Shown: piece by piece, positions 23,933-33,183 of the stretch
Position numbering within the stretch: the first letter of the stretch is position 1
How the letters are laid out: every line of letters starts with the position of its first letter
From: Chondrinema litorale
GTDB taxonomy: Bacteria > Bacteroidota > Bacteroidia > Cytophagales > Flammeovirgaceae
Assembly (NCBI RefSeq): GCF_026250525.1
Contig: NZ_CP111049.1
Span: forward strand, 62,001 to 126,000
Length of the DNA stretch: 64,000 nt
Reading direction: 5' to 3'
Program-made: the position numbers and the translations under genes
Notes under the pieces: model-generated
What the model was told of the DNA's origin: nothing
The model's input: only the letters and a program-made list of their open reading frames with translations
Databases searched by the model: none

Positions 23933-26395
23933 CTATACGTAGTTAGGCTCATTAATAAGATATTCATTTTTTAATTGATCTATCACTTTAAAAAGGTTAT
24001 TATTTAATCTTTTATAAATTATTTGGATATCAATTTCACTCATATCATCTTTTTCTACCGTTTCAAGTTTTCTTATATCTTTCATGCTTTGCTTAATAAT
24101 GAAAGTGTCAATTGAAGCTTTCATTTTATGTGCAAGATTTTTTAGTAGGGCATAATTTTTTGAATTAATTGCATTTTCAAGTTCAATAAGATTATTAGGT
24201 GTCATTGTTACAAAAATCTTAATCATTTTTTCTTTGAACTTTGGGTTATTTACAGACATTACCTCTAGCTTTTCAAGACTATACGACTCCTCTATTTCGT
24301 TGAGATCATTTTTTTTCGAGTTCAGCATCATAGTTTTTGCTTTAATGTTTAATGAATTACAAATTACTGTAAATAAAGTGTTAGGTTCTATTGGTTTAGA
24401 GACATAATTATCCATACCAATACCTATAAACTTTTCTTTGTCTCCTTTAAGAGCATTAGCAGTTAAAGCAATTATGGGGATGTTATTACCTGCATTTCGT
24501 AGCTTTCTAGTTGCTTCAATACCATTCATAACTGGCATCTGAATATCCATTAAAACAACATCATAAGTATTTTTAGTAATAAATTCTAAAGCATCTTTAC
24601 CGTTGTAAACGACATCAACTTGTGCACCCCAATTTTCAAGAACAGATATAGCAAAAAACTGATTTAACTCATTATCTTCTGCAAGCAATATTTTCTTTCC
24701 TTTTAAGGCATCTTTAGTTTCTATTAAACTTTGTTTTATTTGAATTTTAGATTCATCACTTTTCTCAAAACAAATAGTTACAATAAATTCAGATCCTTTT
24801 TGAGGAGTACTTTTCACATTTAATTTCCCATTGAAAAGACTCACGAGTGCTTGAGTAATTGATAAACCTAAACCTGTACCTCCAAATCTTCTAGTAATAG
24901 ATGAATCTTGCTGAATAAAGCTTTCAAATATTTTGTTGATATGCTCTGGTTCTATACCAATTCCAGTATCTGAAACAGTGAACTGAATTTCATTAGAAGT
25001 TTCTGTTTCTTTTAAAAGTTTTACTGATAGTTTTACCTCTCCATAATCAGTAAATTTAATAGCATTACTCAAAAGGTTAAGTAAGATTTGATTGAGTCTA
25101 AAAGGATCTCCAATAACAACTGGATGTATTGCTTCATCAAAATCATATTCAAGGACAATACTTTTTTCGGCAGCTCTTAAACCTTGTGTTTTTACAACTT
25201 GTGAAGTGATTTGATCAAGTTTAAAAGGGATTTTTTCTATATTTAATTTACCGGCTTCGATCTTAGAAAAATCTAGAATATCATTTAATACAACAAGAAG
25301 GTTATCTGCAGAAGTCTTAATAGCATTAAGAAAGTTTTTTTGTTTTTGATTTAGTTTAGTATCCTTTAATAAACCTGCCATACCAATTATTGCATTCATT
25401 GGTGTTCTTATTTCATGGCTCATATTAGCCAAGAAATGTTCTTTGGCTTTTGCAGCTTCAAGTGCATTCTTTTCAGAAAAAATCAAATTTTGTTGAAACT
25501 TAACTCTATCGTATTCAAAAGAGACAATGTTACAAACAGTCTTTAATAACTCAAAAATATTATCATTCCATACTCTATCTTCTTTTAAGCATTCATCAAA
25601 ACCAATATGACCGATTAATTTTCCATTTAACCACATAGGGTAGATTAAAAGAGAAATAATTCCCTGTGGTTCTAAAATGCTAACTAAATCATCAGGGAGA
25701 TTTTTTATATTCTCAGAAAAGAATCTACCTTCAGATTCCATTATTCTAAAAAATGATGGAATTACATCAAATGGAATATCTTGTAAATCTTCAATTTGAG
25801 GAGAAATTCCCTTATTACACCATTCAAAGCTATTCTTTGTACATTGTGTATCATGATTATTTTCAAAAATATATAGTCTGCTTACATCAAGAAATCCTCC
25901 AAGGTTTGCCAAAGTATAAGCCATCTTTTCTTCAAAAGAAAGATCTTGCCTGTTGATGTTAAATGAAATTTGTGAAAGTAATTTTTGCTGTGTTAAATTT
26001 ATTTCAAGATCATTTTTTTGCTGATATAGTGCTTTCTCAGCTATTTTTCGCTCAGTTATATCTTTGTATCTCCATAGATGACCTTTATATTCATTTTCAC
26101 TAAAGATAGGAATGTAATCTCTTTCAAGAATTCTTCCATCTATCATACTTATTTCATCACTAAGGACTGTATTTTTTTCTTTTAATAAAATCTTAACATC
26201 TGATATAAATTCTTCTGGATTGTGGAATAGCAATTTTAATTGCTCTAATGCTTTTTCACAATTTATTCCAATCATTTTAGAGGGTTCAACTGGTATGTTG
26301 AACATGTTACAAGTAGATTCATTGATAAGTGTAATTTCTCTATTCTCATTCTCAATTATAATACTATCTTGTAAGCTTTCCATTAGAATGTTCAT
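23933..26395 (-). CDS. Hybrid sensor histidine kinase/response regulator, C-terminal part of a frameshifted gene
   Basis: This 820-codon frame begins with a PAS domain (MNILMESLQDSIIIENENRE) ending in WRYKDITERK. A GAF-like domain (~160-310), HisKA with the His in NMSHEIRTPMNAIIG, HATPase (N box LLSNAIKFTDYGE, G box GGTGLGLSITQALV), a receiver (LMDIQMPVMNGIEATRK, phospho-Asp) and a C-terminal HPt (NLAHKMKASIDTF) follow. Reading upstream in this frame past the ATG gives codons that complete the PAS C-terminus encoded by the next gene, so the two are halves of one ~1,190-residue kinase broken at 26468-26473. It sits beside the polysaccharide operons and points the same way. The ATG at 26395 could be used for reinitiation. 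Confidence 0.85.
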   Translation of the reverse strand: MNILMESLQDSIIIENENREITLINESTCNMFNIPVEPSKMIGINCEKALEQLKLLFHNPEEFISDVKILLKEKNTVLSDEISMIDGRILERDYIPIFSENEYKGHLWRYKDITERKIAEKALYQQKNDLEINLTQQKLLSQISFNINRQDLSFEEKMAYTLANLGGFLDVSRLYIFENNHDTQCTKNSFEWCNKGISPQIEDLQDIPFDVIPSFFRIMESEGRFFSENIKNLPDDLVSILEPQGIISLLIYPMWLNGKLIGHIGFDECLKEDRVWNDNIFELLKTVCNIVSFEYDRVKFQQNLIFSEKNALEAAKAKEHFLANMSHEIRTPMNAIIGMAGLLKDTKLNQKQKNFLNAIKTSADNLLVVLNDILDFSKIEAGKLNIEKIPFKLDQITSQVVKTQGLRAAEKSIVLEYDFDEAIHPVVIGDPFRLNQILLNLLSNAIKFTDYGEVKLSVKLLKETETSNEIQFTVSDTGIGIEPEHINKIFESFIQQDSSITRRFGGTGLGLSITQALVSLFNGKLNVKSTPQKGSEFIVTICFEKSDESKIQIKQSLIETKDALKGKKILLAEDNELNQFFAISVLENWGAQVDVVYNGKDALEFITKNTYDVVLMDIQMPVMNGIEATRKLRNAGNNIPIIALTANALKGDKEKFIGIGMDNYVSKPIEPNTLFTVICNSLNIKAKTMMLNSKKNDLNEIEESYSLEKLEVMSVNNPKFKEKMIKIFVTMTPNNLIELENAINSKNYALLKNLAHKMKASIDTFIIKQSMKDIRKLETVEKDDMSEIDIQIIYKRLNNNLFKVIDQLKNEYLINEPNYV

Positions 26396-26442
26396 TCTAG
26401 TGTATATAGAATTTAATTCATACTCTTGTTTTTTTCTTTCGG

Positions 26443-27492
26443 TTATATCTGTTTGTACAGAGATGAATTTTTTACTTTACCATTTTTATCTAAAATAGGA
26501 GTAATATCACATGAACACCAGTACTTTTTGCCTTGCTTACTATAATTAAGAATTTCAACATTGAAATGTACTTTCGAAAGTAGTCCATTTTTAAACTTAT
26601 TAATGGAGTCTATACTTGTATCTTCACCTTGTAGAAATTTACTTGGTTTTTTGCCAATAATTTCTTCTAACTTATAGCCTGACACATTTTCAAAACTATT
26701 ATTTACCCATTCAATCTTACCTTCAGGATTTGTTATAACAACTCCATTACTTGTTTGTCTAGCAACTATTGATACCTTTTCAAGGTCAGCTTCAATTTTC
26801 TTTAGTTTTGTAATATTCTTTGCATAAAGAACAATCCCATCCTGGGAGTTTACAGGGATGTAACTAGTGCTATAGAAACTATCATTTATTTTTATTTCCT
26901 CTTCATATTTCAAAAAGTTTTCGAGTATTTCTTTTATTTTACGTTTACCATTTTCTGAATTTTTAAAAAAATTGTAAAGTGTAAATTTTCCAGCTCTGTT
27001 ACAATAATTAATTTTACCAGCTTTTGAAAATTTTAATATTGGATTAGGGTCTTCTTCGGGTAGTTGTGCTAACTCATTAATCTTTATTGATTGTTCATCT
27101 AATCTGCTTTCTAAATTCCTTTTGGTAGCTATGTTTTTTGTTGTAATTATTACAAATTCATCAAAATTATATTTAATAAGTTGAAGCTTGGACTTAAACT
27201 CAAGTATATTACCATAACTATCCGTTTCAGAATAAATAATAGTCTGATTAATAATTTCTCTTAGCTTACTTATTGTTTTAGTCCAATCTTTTTTATTTTC
27301 AAATAAGGCATTTATTATCCAAATTCCTTTATTAAGTATATCATCCTTGTGTGAACCTAAATATTCGCACTCTTTTTTATTAACAAATAAATATTCACCA
27401 TCTTGACTAAGAATACATATTCGATCTAAAGTGTTTTCTAAAAGTACGGATAATGGCAAATCTTCAATGCTAATTTTATTGGGATTAGACAT
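26443..27492 (-). CDS. PAS-domain N-terminal part of the frameshifted hybrid histidine kinase
   Basis: This 349-codon frame contains about three PAS modules (PLSVLLENTLDRICILSQDGEYLF, cited as the first; then PNPILKFSKAGKINYCNRAG; then NGVVITNPEGKIEWVNNSFE with GKKPSKFLQGEDT, a flavin-type LOV/PAS look) but no catalytic domain. It ends DKNGKVKNSSLYKQI, which is not a PAS ending. Adding one A to the A6 run restores KVKKFISVQTDITERK, the canonical PAC ending, and runs into the downstream frame. As written it could only be a truncated sensor. See the frameshift entry. Confidence 0.85.
   Translation of the reverse strand: MSNPNKISIEDLPLSVLLENTLDRICILSQDGEYLFVNKKECEYLGSHKDDILNKGIWIINALFENKKDWTKTISKLREIINQTIIYSETDSYGNILEFKSKLQLIKYNFDEFVIITTKNIATKRNLESRLDEQSIKINELAQLPEEDPNPILKFSKAGKINYCNRAGKFTLYNFFKNSENGKRKIKEILENFLKYEEEIKINDSFYSTSYIPVNSQDGIVLYAKNITKLKKIEADLEKVSIVARQTSNGVVITNPEGKIEWVNNSFENVSGYKLEEIIGKKPSKFLQGEDTSIDSINKFKNGLLSKVHFNVEILNYSKQGKKYWCSCDITPILDKNGKVKNSSLYKQI
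26468..26473 (-). other. Frameshift site in an A6 homopolymer (T6 on plus strand)
   Basis: One extra base in this run would join the two kinase halves in frame and recreate the PAS ending VQTDITERK, followed by continuous sequence into the downstream ATG. The reconstruction is exact, so the break is real in the given sequence. It could be a mutation, phase-variable slippage or a sequencing error. Confidence 0.85.
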
Positions 27493-27624
27493 AGTTTGGA
27501 TGTTGTTAGTATAGAATATAAAACGTTCCGACAGGTGTTTTTAACACTAGCTTAAGTGCCAATCAAGTATCTTATAAATTGAAGGTAGGTTGTTTTTCTA
27601 ATAAATATTTAAAATACAATTCTG

Positions 27625-28545
27625 TTAAGCTACAGCATGAAAATTCTGCAAGGGTAAATTTGTATTTTTAAAGTAATTTGTTGCAGATGTAAGGGCTTGA
27701 TTATAAGCATTTAAACCATCTTTATCACCTTTGATAATAAACTTCAATTTTTCTTTAGGAATAACAACAAACTTATAGAAATTCCAAAATTTTTTAAATT
27801 GATTATTACTATTAAATCTATACATAAATAGGAGTCTATTTCTAGTCATGTAAAAAGTTTGTAATGGACTATTAGCTTTAATGGATGCAGATGCTTTATG
27901 AATTACGCGCCCTTCTCCTACTATTTCGATTTCTTTATTTTGCTGTCTTATTTTCTCACACCAATCTAGTTCTTCGTAATAGAGAAAATAATCAGTTTCC
28001 ATTGGACCAATTTCATTAACTATTTTAGCTGGAATCATCATTGCTGCACCATGTGCATATCCTATTTGATTAGTTTTTTGATAAATAGGTGAATCAATTT
28101 CATGATTACCAATCATTTTATTTCTACCCGTGAGTGGGTTTATAGGAGTCATTCCAGCATATTGTAATAAATTCTGATTATCGTAGAAAGCTATGCGCGG
28201 ACTTGCAGCTCCTAAATGTTTATTGGTTGAAAATCTTTGAATAAGAGGTATAATACTTTCTTTAGTTAAGATCGTATCATTATTCAAAAAGTAGTATAAG
28301 TCTCCAAAAGCGCGTTTAATTCCTAAATTATTAGCTCCGGCAAATCCTAAATTCTCTTTGCTATGGATATAAATTAAATTAGGATAAGCCTTTTCGAATA
28401 AATGTTGATCAGAAATTAAAGGAGCATTATCAACTAGTATTACTTCAATATTATCATATTTACTTTCTTTTATTGATTCTAGAAATGCAGTAGTATCTTT
28501 TGTATTTCTATAATTTACACTGATTATGGATATAAATGGATTCAT
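27625..28545 (-). CDS. Glycosyltransferase family 2 (rhamnosyltransferase-like)
   Basis: A 306-residue cytosolic GT-A enzyme. It has the nucleotide-sugar strand FISIISVNYRN, VILVDNAP near residue 38, ENLGFAGANNLGI and the metal-binding FLNNDT near residue 90, plus the acceptor-side YFLYYEELDWCEKIR. This ENLGFAGANN/EELDW combination is typical of rhamnosyl- and related dTDP-sugar transferases in O-antigen and exopolysaccharide clusters. It is the last gene of the first polysaccharide operon. The exact sugar is unknown. Confidence 0.88.
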   Translation of the reverse strand: MNPFISIISVNYRNTKDTTAFLESIKESKYDNIEVILVDNAPLISDQHLFEKAYPNLIYIHSKENLGFAGANNLGIKRAFGDLYYFLNNDTILTKESIIPLIQRFSTNKHLGAASPRIAFYDNQNLLQYAGMTPINPLTGRNKMIGNHEIDSPIYQKTNQIGYAHGAAMMIPAKIVNEIGPMETDYFLYYEELDWCEKIRQQNKEIEIVGEGRVIHKASASIKANSPLQTFYMTRNRLLFMYRFNSNNQFKKFWNFYKFVVIPKEKLKFIIKGDKDGLNAYNQALTSATNYFKNTNLPLQNFHAVA

Positions 28546-28557
28546 ATTTTAAATATA

Positions 28558-29193
28558 TTAGGCTCTCATATTAATAACAAATGCTGTTCTCATTTCAATA
28601 TTAGAATCTAGTTTTTTGATTACTTTTGCTGGATTTCCAACTGCCACAGTATAATCAGGTACATCTTTAGTAACAACACTTCCAGCACCAATTACAGCAT
28701 TTTTACCTATTGTAACTCCAGCAGTAATACATGCATTAGCTCCGATCCAACATCCCTCTTTTAATGTTACTTTATTTGTATTAATTCCTTGTTCTAATAT
28801 TGGGTTATTAATATTTTGATAATTATGATTTAGTCCAGAAATGACAATATTTTGAGCTAATAGACAATTACTTTCTATTATTACTGGACCAATAATAACA
28901 TTTCCAATACCAATTCGACTTCCTTCTCCTATTTCTACTAATCCTACACCATTGTTTATTACAGAGAAATCTTCTATACGAGCATTTTTACCTAGTTTAA
29001 AACTTTGAAAAGGAAATAAATCTCGTCTTACAGAATTTCTTATTTTACCTTTAACCTCATGAAAAAAGGGATTGATTATCCATTTCACCCAAAATCTTGG
29101 TCTATGTTCATTTTTGGGTATTATTATCCTATGAATGATTTTTTTCAAAATATGCTGTTTTGAAAGATATTTTTTTATAGAAGTTATATTCAT
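28558..29193 (-). CDS. Left-handed beta-helix acyltransferase (hexapeptide family)
   Basis: A 211-residue protein with hexapeptide repeats from ~70 to ~195 (IGEGSRIGIGNVIIGPV; GCWIGANACITAGVTIGK; NAVIGAGSVVTKDVPDYTV; then GNPAKVI). The closing motif is that of the maltose/serine/colanic acid acetyltransferase group, which O-acetylates sugars from acetyl-CoA. Its ATG overlaps the upstream glycosyltransferase stop by four bases, so they are translationally coupled. It probably adds acetyl groups to the repeat unit. Confidence 0.88.
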   Translation of the reverse strand: MNITSIKKYLSKQHILKKIIHRIIIPKNEHRPRFWVKWIINPFFHEVKGKIRNSVRRDLFPFQSFKLGKNARIEDFSVINNGVGLVEIGEGSRIGIGNVIIGPVIIESNCLLAQNIVISGLNHNYQNINNPILEQGINTNKVTLKEGCWIGANACITAGVTIGKNAVIGAGSVVTKDVPDYTVAVGNPAKVIKKLDSNIEMRTAFVINMRA

Positions 29194-30428
29194 GCAGGTA
29201 TACTTTTTTGAATTCTATCTTTTTGAGAACTTTTCTCTACTAAAACATTTGAAATTAGCATTTCAATTTGTTTGGTTCTTGAGTTCCAATCGTTATTTAA
29301 AGCAAAACCTTTTTTTCTATCCGAGTTATTATTTGAATTGATTATATCCTCCATTTGAGACTCAAATGAATCTATACTATTGAAGAAATTAATTTCATTA
29401 CTCAATGGATAAAAATCTGAAAATGAGGTTGATAATACAGGTTTACCACAAGCAAAGTATTCATTTATTTTGAGAGGATATATACATTTTGTGAGCTCAT
29501 TACATTTAAAAGGTAATATACAAGCATCAGCAAATCTTATATATGGAGGTAATTCAGAATAACTTTTTTTACCTAAAAAGTAAACATTATTTAGAGATTT
29601 AAGTCTTTGTCCTTTAAACTCTCTTTTATCTTCAGGTCCAACAAACACCCAATTCCATTGCGGGAATTTTTTAGCAATTTGCTCAATTAAGTTATAGTCT
29701 ATTCTTAATCCAATATTTCCTACATACAATATTTTTATTCCTTCAATCTTTGATAAATCTTCAGGAATTCCATCAACATTTTCAGCAAAATGATAGTAAT
29801 CCACGCCATTTTCAATAGCATGGGTTTGGTTATTATAAAAACCTAATTTGTTTTTTAATTCTTTTGATGTGGTAAGCACCAAGTCCGCATTTATAGTGGC
29901 TTCTTTCTCGGCTCTTATACCATGTTTTGCTATATATTTTTCTCCTGAAATATTATCTACACTTTGATAAATATTTGCCACTAATTCTTTTTGAGATCTT
30001 ACTTGAGCAAAAACAGGATCAAAAGAGTTGATATAGATAAATTTATTATAATTAAACTTATCAATAACTTTGTCAATCGTTTTCCAAATCTTATTATTTA
30101 TATTGTTCCTTATAGCTTCAAATAGATTACCTTCTGGTAGGAAATTAAATGGTATTTGAGGACTAGGAACAATATATATTAAGTTTTGATAATTATCATA
30201 AGGTTTATGATAGGATTGTTTAAAGGGATTCCAACAATCTAATCTATTATAGATTTTACTCTGATCAACTGTTAAAAGATCCTTCCAAGTATAAGGATGC
30301 TCTACGTAAAAGACGGTTCTTTTCTTTGAAAGCCTTTTAGCAATGTTTATTGCAGTTGATTCGTATGGATGATCCCATCTAGGCATAGCTTGAAAAACTA
30401 TGGGGATTTCTGATAAGTTATTTCCCAT
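29190..30428 (-). CDS. Glycosyltransferase, GT-B fold (family 1/4-like)
   Basis: A 412-residue enzyme whose C-terminal Rossmann domain shows KILYVGNIGLRIDY (near 230), WNWVFVGPEDKREF, VYFLGKKSYSELPPYIR and CILPFKCNELTKCIYPLKINEYFACGKPVLST (only the E-rich donor-binding segment matters here). It resembles glycosyltransferases that act on polysaccharide precursors at the inner membrane (PssA/TuaH type). It lies 18 bp after the LruC gene and overlaps the acyltransferase. Donor and acceptor are unknown. Confidence 0.83.
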   Translation of the reverse strand: MGNNLSEIPIVFQAMPRWDHPYESTAINIAKRLSKKRTVFYVEHPYTWKDLLTVDQSKIYNRLDCWNPFKQSYHKPYDNYQNLIYIVPSPQIPFNFLPEGNLFEAIRNNINNKIWKTIDKVIDKFNYNKFIYINSFDPVFAQVRSQKELVANIYQSVDNISGEKYIAKHGIRAEKEATINADLVLTTSKELKNKLGFYNNQTHAIENGVDYYHFAENVDGIPEDLSKIEGIKILYVGNIGLRIDYNLIEQIAKKFPQWNWVFVGPEDKREFKGQRLKSLNNVYFLGKKSYSELPPYIRFADACILPFKCNELTKCIYPLKINEYFACGKPVLSTSFSDFYPLSNEINFFNSIDSFESQMEDIINSNNNSDRKKGFALNNDWNSRTKQIEMLISNVLVEKSSQKDRIQKSIPA

Positions 30429-30446
30429 TATAAAGTATTTATTTCA

Positions 30447-32435
30447 TCAATAAATAAACTTAGTATCTCTATAGCCACCTTTATTATAGTACCAATCTGA
30501 ATAGATACTACCATTACTTTCAGCCCAATTTGCAAAGTTTTTATGAGCTTTATTAATAGCAGCATTTTCAATAGGGTATTCAAAAGTCCTACTTATATCA
30601 ATTGCCCAAGGTAATTGTTGAGAAGTAACATAATATCTTTGATTGTTCGGGTTACTATTATCTGAACCAGAACCAAATATTGTTTCATCTACTAAGTCAG
30701 TTGGCTCATTTCCAGGAAGATGGACTTCATGTCCACGGTTTTTATTTACTATGATAAAAGGATTAATACTTTCTGAAACTATTTGTGAGTTAAAAACTTG
30801 ATAATCAGTAAAATCAATATTTATATTAATTTCTACTGGTTCTATATAACCTTCTTTTTCTCTAACATTAACTAGTTGGCCGGTACCTAAAGGTGACATA
30901 ATATCATATGCATCTTCAAAAACAATTACTACTGTGTTGGTTTGGCCACTTTCTGTACCATTAGAGTTTGTTTGTACATATCTATCTTTTAATACATTAC
31001 CTGAAATGGATTGAACTGAGTTATTTGAAAAAGGTAATTCAATTCCAAAGCCGTTGTGGTAGTAGCCTCCTACTGCTTTTAAAGTATAGTTAGCCTCTAA
31101 TTCTTGGACTCTCATATTTGCACTTAGAATCTTTTTATATTGATAGTCCATTACAAGGTCATTAAAATCATAATCACCTTCATTTGGCCACATATCTTCA
31201 AATGCTAAACTTCCAGTAACGTTTTGAGCTGGTATATAGGCATTAAAAGCTTTGTCAGGATCAGTTGGATATTCATCTAGATGATCTAATACTCCATCTA
31301 AGTCTGTGTCTTCCGATGCTGTAACTTCTTGAAAATCATCTGTTATTATAGCAGAGTACGGGTTGGCAGATACATAAAATATTGCATCATTAAAATCATT
31401 ATCACCAGCTGGTCTAGATGTATCTTCAAAACCAAGTAAAAGTAATTCTCTAACATTATCTTTTAATAGTATTACATGTTGAGCATATTCTGTATCTGTA
31501 AAACTATTGAAAGATTTTACGGAATATTTGACTTGTGGTTTATCAAGTACAGTAGAAGTATTAGCATCCCATGCATTAGGTACTAAAAACCAACCAATAC
31601 CTGTATTTACTGGAAATCTACCTAAATGAACTTTGTCACCACTTTGAAGATTTCCTCCACTACCATTAAATGAGACATTTGGAAAAATGATGTGATGATT
31701 AGTAATATCTTCTACAGAAGCTGGAGGATTGTTAATATCATAGGTGTAATATCCTAAAGTATTTTTCCATCCAGCACCTTCATGTACAAATGTAATCCAA
31801 ACATCAGCGTCAGCTTGTAATTTTGTGTTCATATCTTGATCAACCAAATATTCTGGATTAAATGTTGGAACTGGTCTTGATTCAGGGAGAGATGCATCTA
31901 TATCGTCAAGTAGAGATTGAGATATAACATCACCAGTAGCTTCTAAGTATAAAGGTCTACCTTGAGAATCCCAATCTCCCATTGGCTCATAAATTGTGGC
32001 TAAAGTTCTTTTATTACTATTTTTTACTGTACTATAAGCATCAGAACTTATCACTGGAGTAAATTCATAATTTACTTTGTTACCTATTATCTCTAATCCT
32101 ATCTCTGAAATGATACCAATATGATGAGGTTTTATCCATATTGAATCATGGTGATAAGGTAAACTTAGTTGGGTGATAAAAGTGTTTTCGTTAGAAGTAT
32201 TACCTCTTAAAAGTAAATTATTTTCTTGATCGTATAAATCGAATATAATATCACTTTCTATATTGTTTATAGATATTTCAAGATCAATCAATTTACTAGT
32301 TGCATATTCAAAATCTTCGGGAACTTCTAATGTTTCTAATGAACCCGATACTGCAATCGGGTCTTCAATATCTTTATTCAGGTTACAAGCACTCAAAAGA
32401 AGAATACTTAGAAAGTATTTTGTATAAAATTTCAT
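30447..32435 (-). CDS. LruC domain-containing lipoprotein
   Basis: A 662-residue lipoprotein (lipobox LLLSAC, C17). Residues ~290-360 carry a DUF4114-like segment (RELLLLGFEDTSRPAGDNDF, with FNDAIFYV). Residues ~377-395 resemble a thrombospondin-3-type calcium loop (DTDLDGVLDHLDEYPTDPDK). From ~400 to the C-terminus lies the LruC domain with the hallmark FEDMWPNEGDYDFNDLVMDY. LruC proteins are secreted or surface-exposed and often calcium-dependent; their function is poorly known. Its place between the sugar transferase and a glycosyltransferase in a polysaccharide operon suggests attachment to, or organisation of, the polymer at the surface. That is inference. Confidence 0.85.
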   Translation of the reverse strand: MKFYTKYFLSILLLSACNLNKDIEDPIAVSGSLETLEVPEDFEYATSKLIDLEISINNIESDIIFDLYDQENNLLLRGNTSNENTFITQLSLPYHHDSIWIKPHHIGIISEIGLEIIGNKVNYEFTPVISSDAYSTVKNSNKRTLATIYEPMGDWDSQGRPLYLEATGDVISQSLLDDIDASLPESRPVPTFNPEYLVDQDMNTKLQADADVWITFVHEGAGWKNTLGYYTYDINNPPASVEDITNHHIIFPNVSFNGSGGNLQSGDKVHLGRFPVNTGIGWFLVPNAWDANTSTVLDKPQVKYSVKSFNSFTDTEYAQHVILLKDNVRELLLLGFEDTSRPAGDNDFNDAIFYVSANPYSAIITDDFQEVTASEDTDLDGVLDHLDEYPTDPDKAFNAYIPAQNVTGSLAFEDMWPNEGDYDFNDLVMDYQYKKILSANMRVQELEANYTLKAVGGYYHNGFGIELPFSNNSVQSISGNVLKDRYVQTNSNGTESGQTNTVVIVFEDAYDIMSPLGTGQLVNVREKEGYIEPVEININIDFTDYQVFNSQIVSESINPFIIVNKNRGHEVHLPGNEPTDLVDETIFGSGSDNSNPNNQRYYVTSQQLPWAIDISRTFEYPIENAAINKAHKNFANWAESNGSIYSDWYYNKGGYRDTKFIY

Positions 32436-32467
32436 AGCTGTAAAGTGAAAGTTTAGTTTTTAAATAA

Positions 32468-33148
32468 TCAGACGTTTTCTTTTTGCATTATTGCAGGTAT
32501 AGTTTTTATTAAAAGTTTCATGTCATAGATAAGATTTCGATTAGTTGCATATTCATTATCTAATTCGATTCTCTCTTCCTCTGACATATCTGATTTTCCT
32601 CTTTTAGAAACTTGCCATAGACCAGTAATTCCTGCGGGAGCTTCAAATCTAAGAACTGATTGGTCTCTTGTTAGTTTTTCTGCCTCGTAAAGGGGGAGAG
32701 GTCTATTACCAACTAAAGACATATCTCCTTTCAATACATTCCAGAGTTGAGGTAATTCATCAACACTAGATCTTCTTAAAAATTCACCCAATTTGGTAAT
32801 TCTAGGATCATTTTGGAATTTAACAAAAGAGGTTTTATTTATGAGTTTTTTTGAATCTACATAATGTTCACAAACAGGTCTACCATCCATGATCATTAAT
32901 AATTTATTTTCTGAAGTGCATTTTTCACAAACCTCGGGTATTGGTTTTTCTTCTACTTTTAAATATTGATTATTTCTTTTTAATTTATCTACTAAAGCAT
33001 CAGCATCAACTCTCATAGATCTGAATTTATAAAAATTAAATATTTTGTATCCTTTACCTACTCTTTTTGATACGTAAAAAATTGGTCCTTTTGAATCTAA
33101 TTTTATAAGAATTGCAAAAGTTAAAATTATAGGTGAAAGTATAATCAA
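32468..33148 (-). CDS. Bacterial sugar transferase (initiating phosphoglycosyltransferase)
   Basis: This WcaJ/PglC-family enzyme moves a sugar phosphate to undecaprenyl phosphate, the first step of repeat-unit synthesis. It has the re-entrant helix (ILSPIILTFAILIKLDSKGP), FYKFRSM, the catalytic DE pair in SVDELPQLWNVLKGDMSLVG, RPLP and PAGITGLWQVSKRGK. The frame at TTG 33148 (226 residues) lacks the first half of the conserved helix. Upstream codons supply it (KIKRIIDILVAGS), yet no ATG exists before the in-frame stop, which lies inside the upstream receiver gene. Either a non-AUG codon near 33185 starts it or it is fused to the receiver (see findings). A Cys-containing insertion (CEKCTSENK) lies near residue 75. 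Confidence 0.85.
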   Translation of the reverse strand: MIILSPIILTFAILIKLDSKGPIFYVSKRVGKGYKIFNFYKFRSMRVDADALVDKLKRNNQYLKVEEKPIPEVCEKCTSENKLLMIMDGRPVCEHYVDSKKLINKTSFVKFQNDPRITKLGEFLRRSSVDELPQLWNVLKGDMSLVGNRPLPLYEAEKLTRDQSVLRFEAPAGITGLWQVSKRGKSDMSEEERIELDNEYATNRNLIYDMKLLIKTIPAIMQKENV

Positions 33149-33183
33149 AATAGATCCAGCAACTAGAATATCTATTATTCTTT

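Noticed and set aside
27540..27560. GTGCCA on the plus strand read as a -24 element upstream of the split kinase
   Set aside because: No GC dinucleotide at the required -12 spacing on the minus strand.
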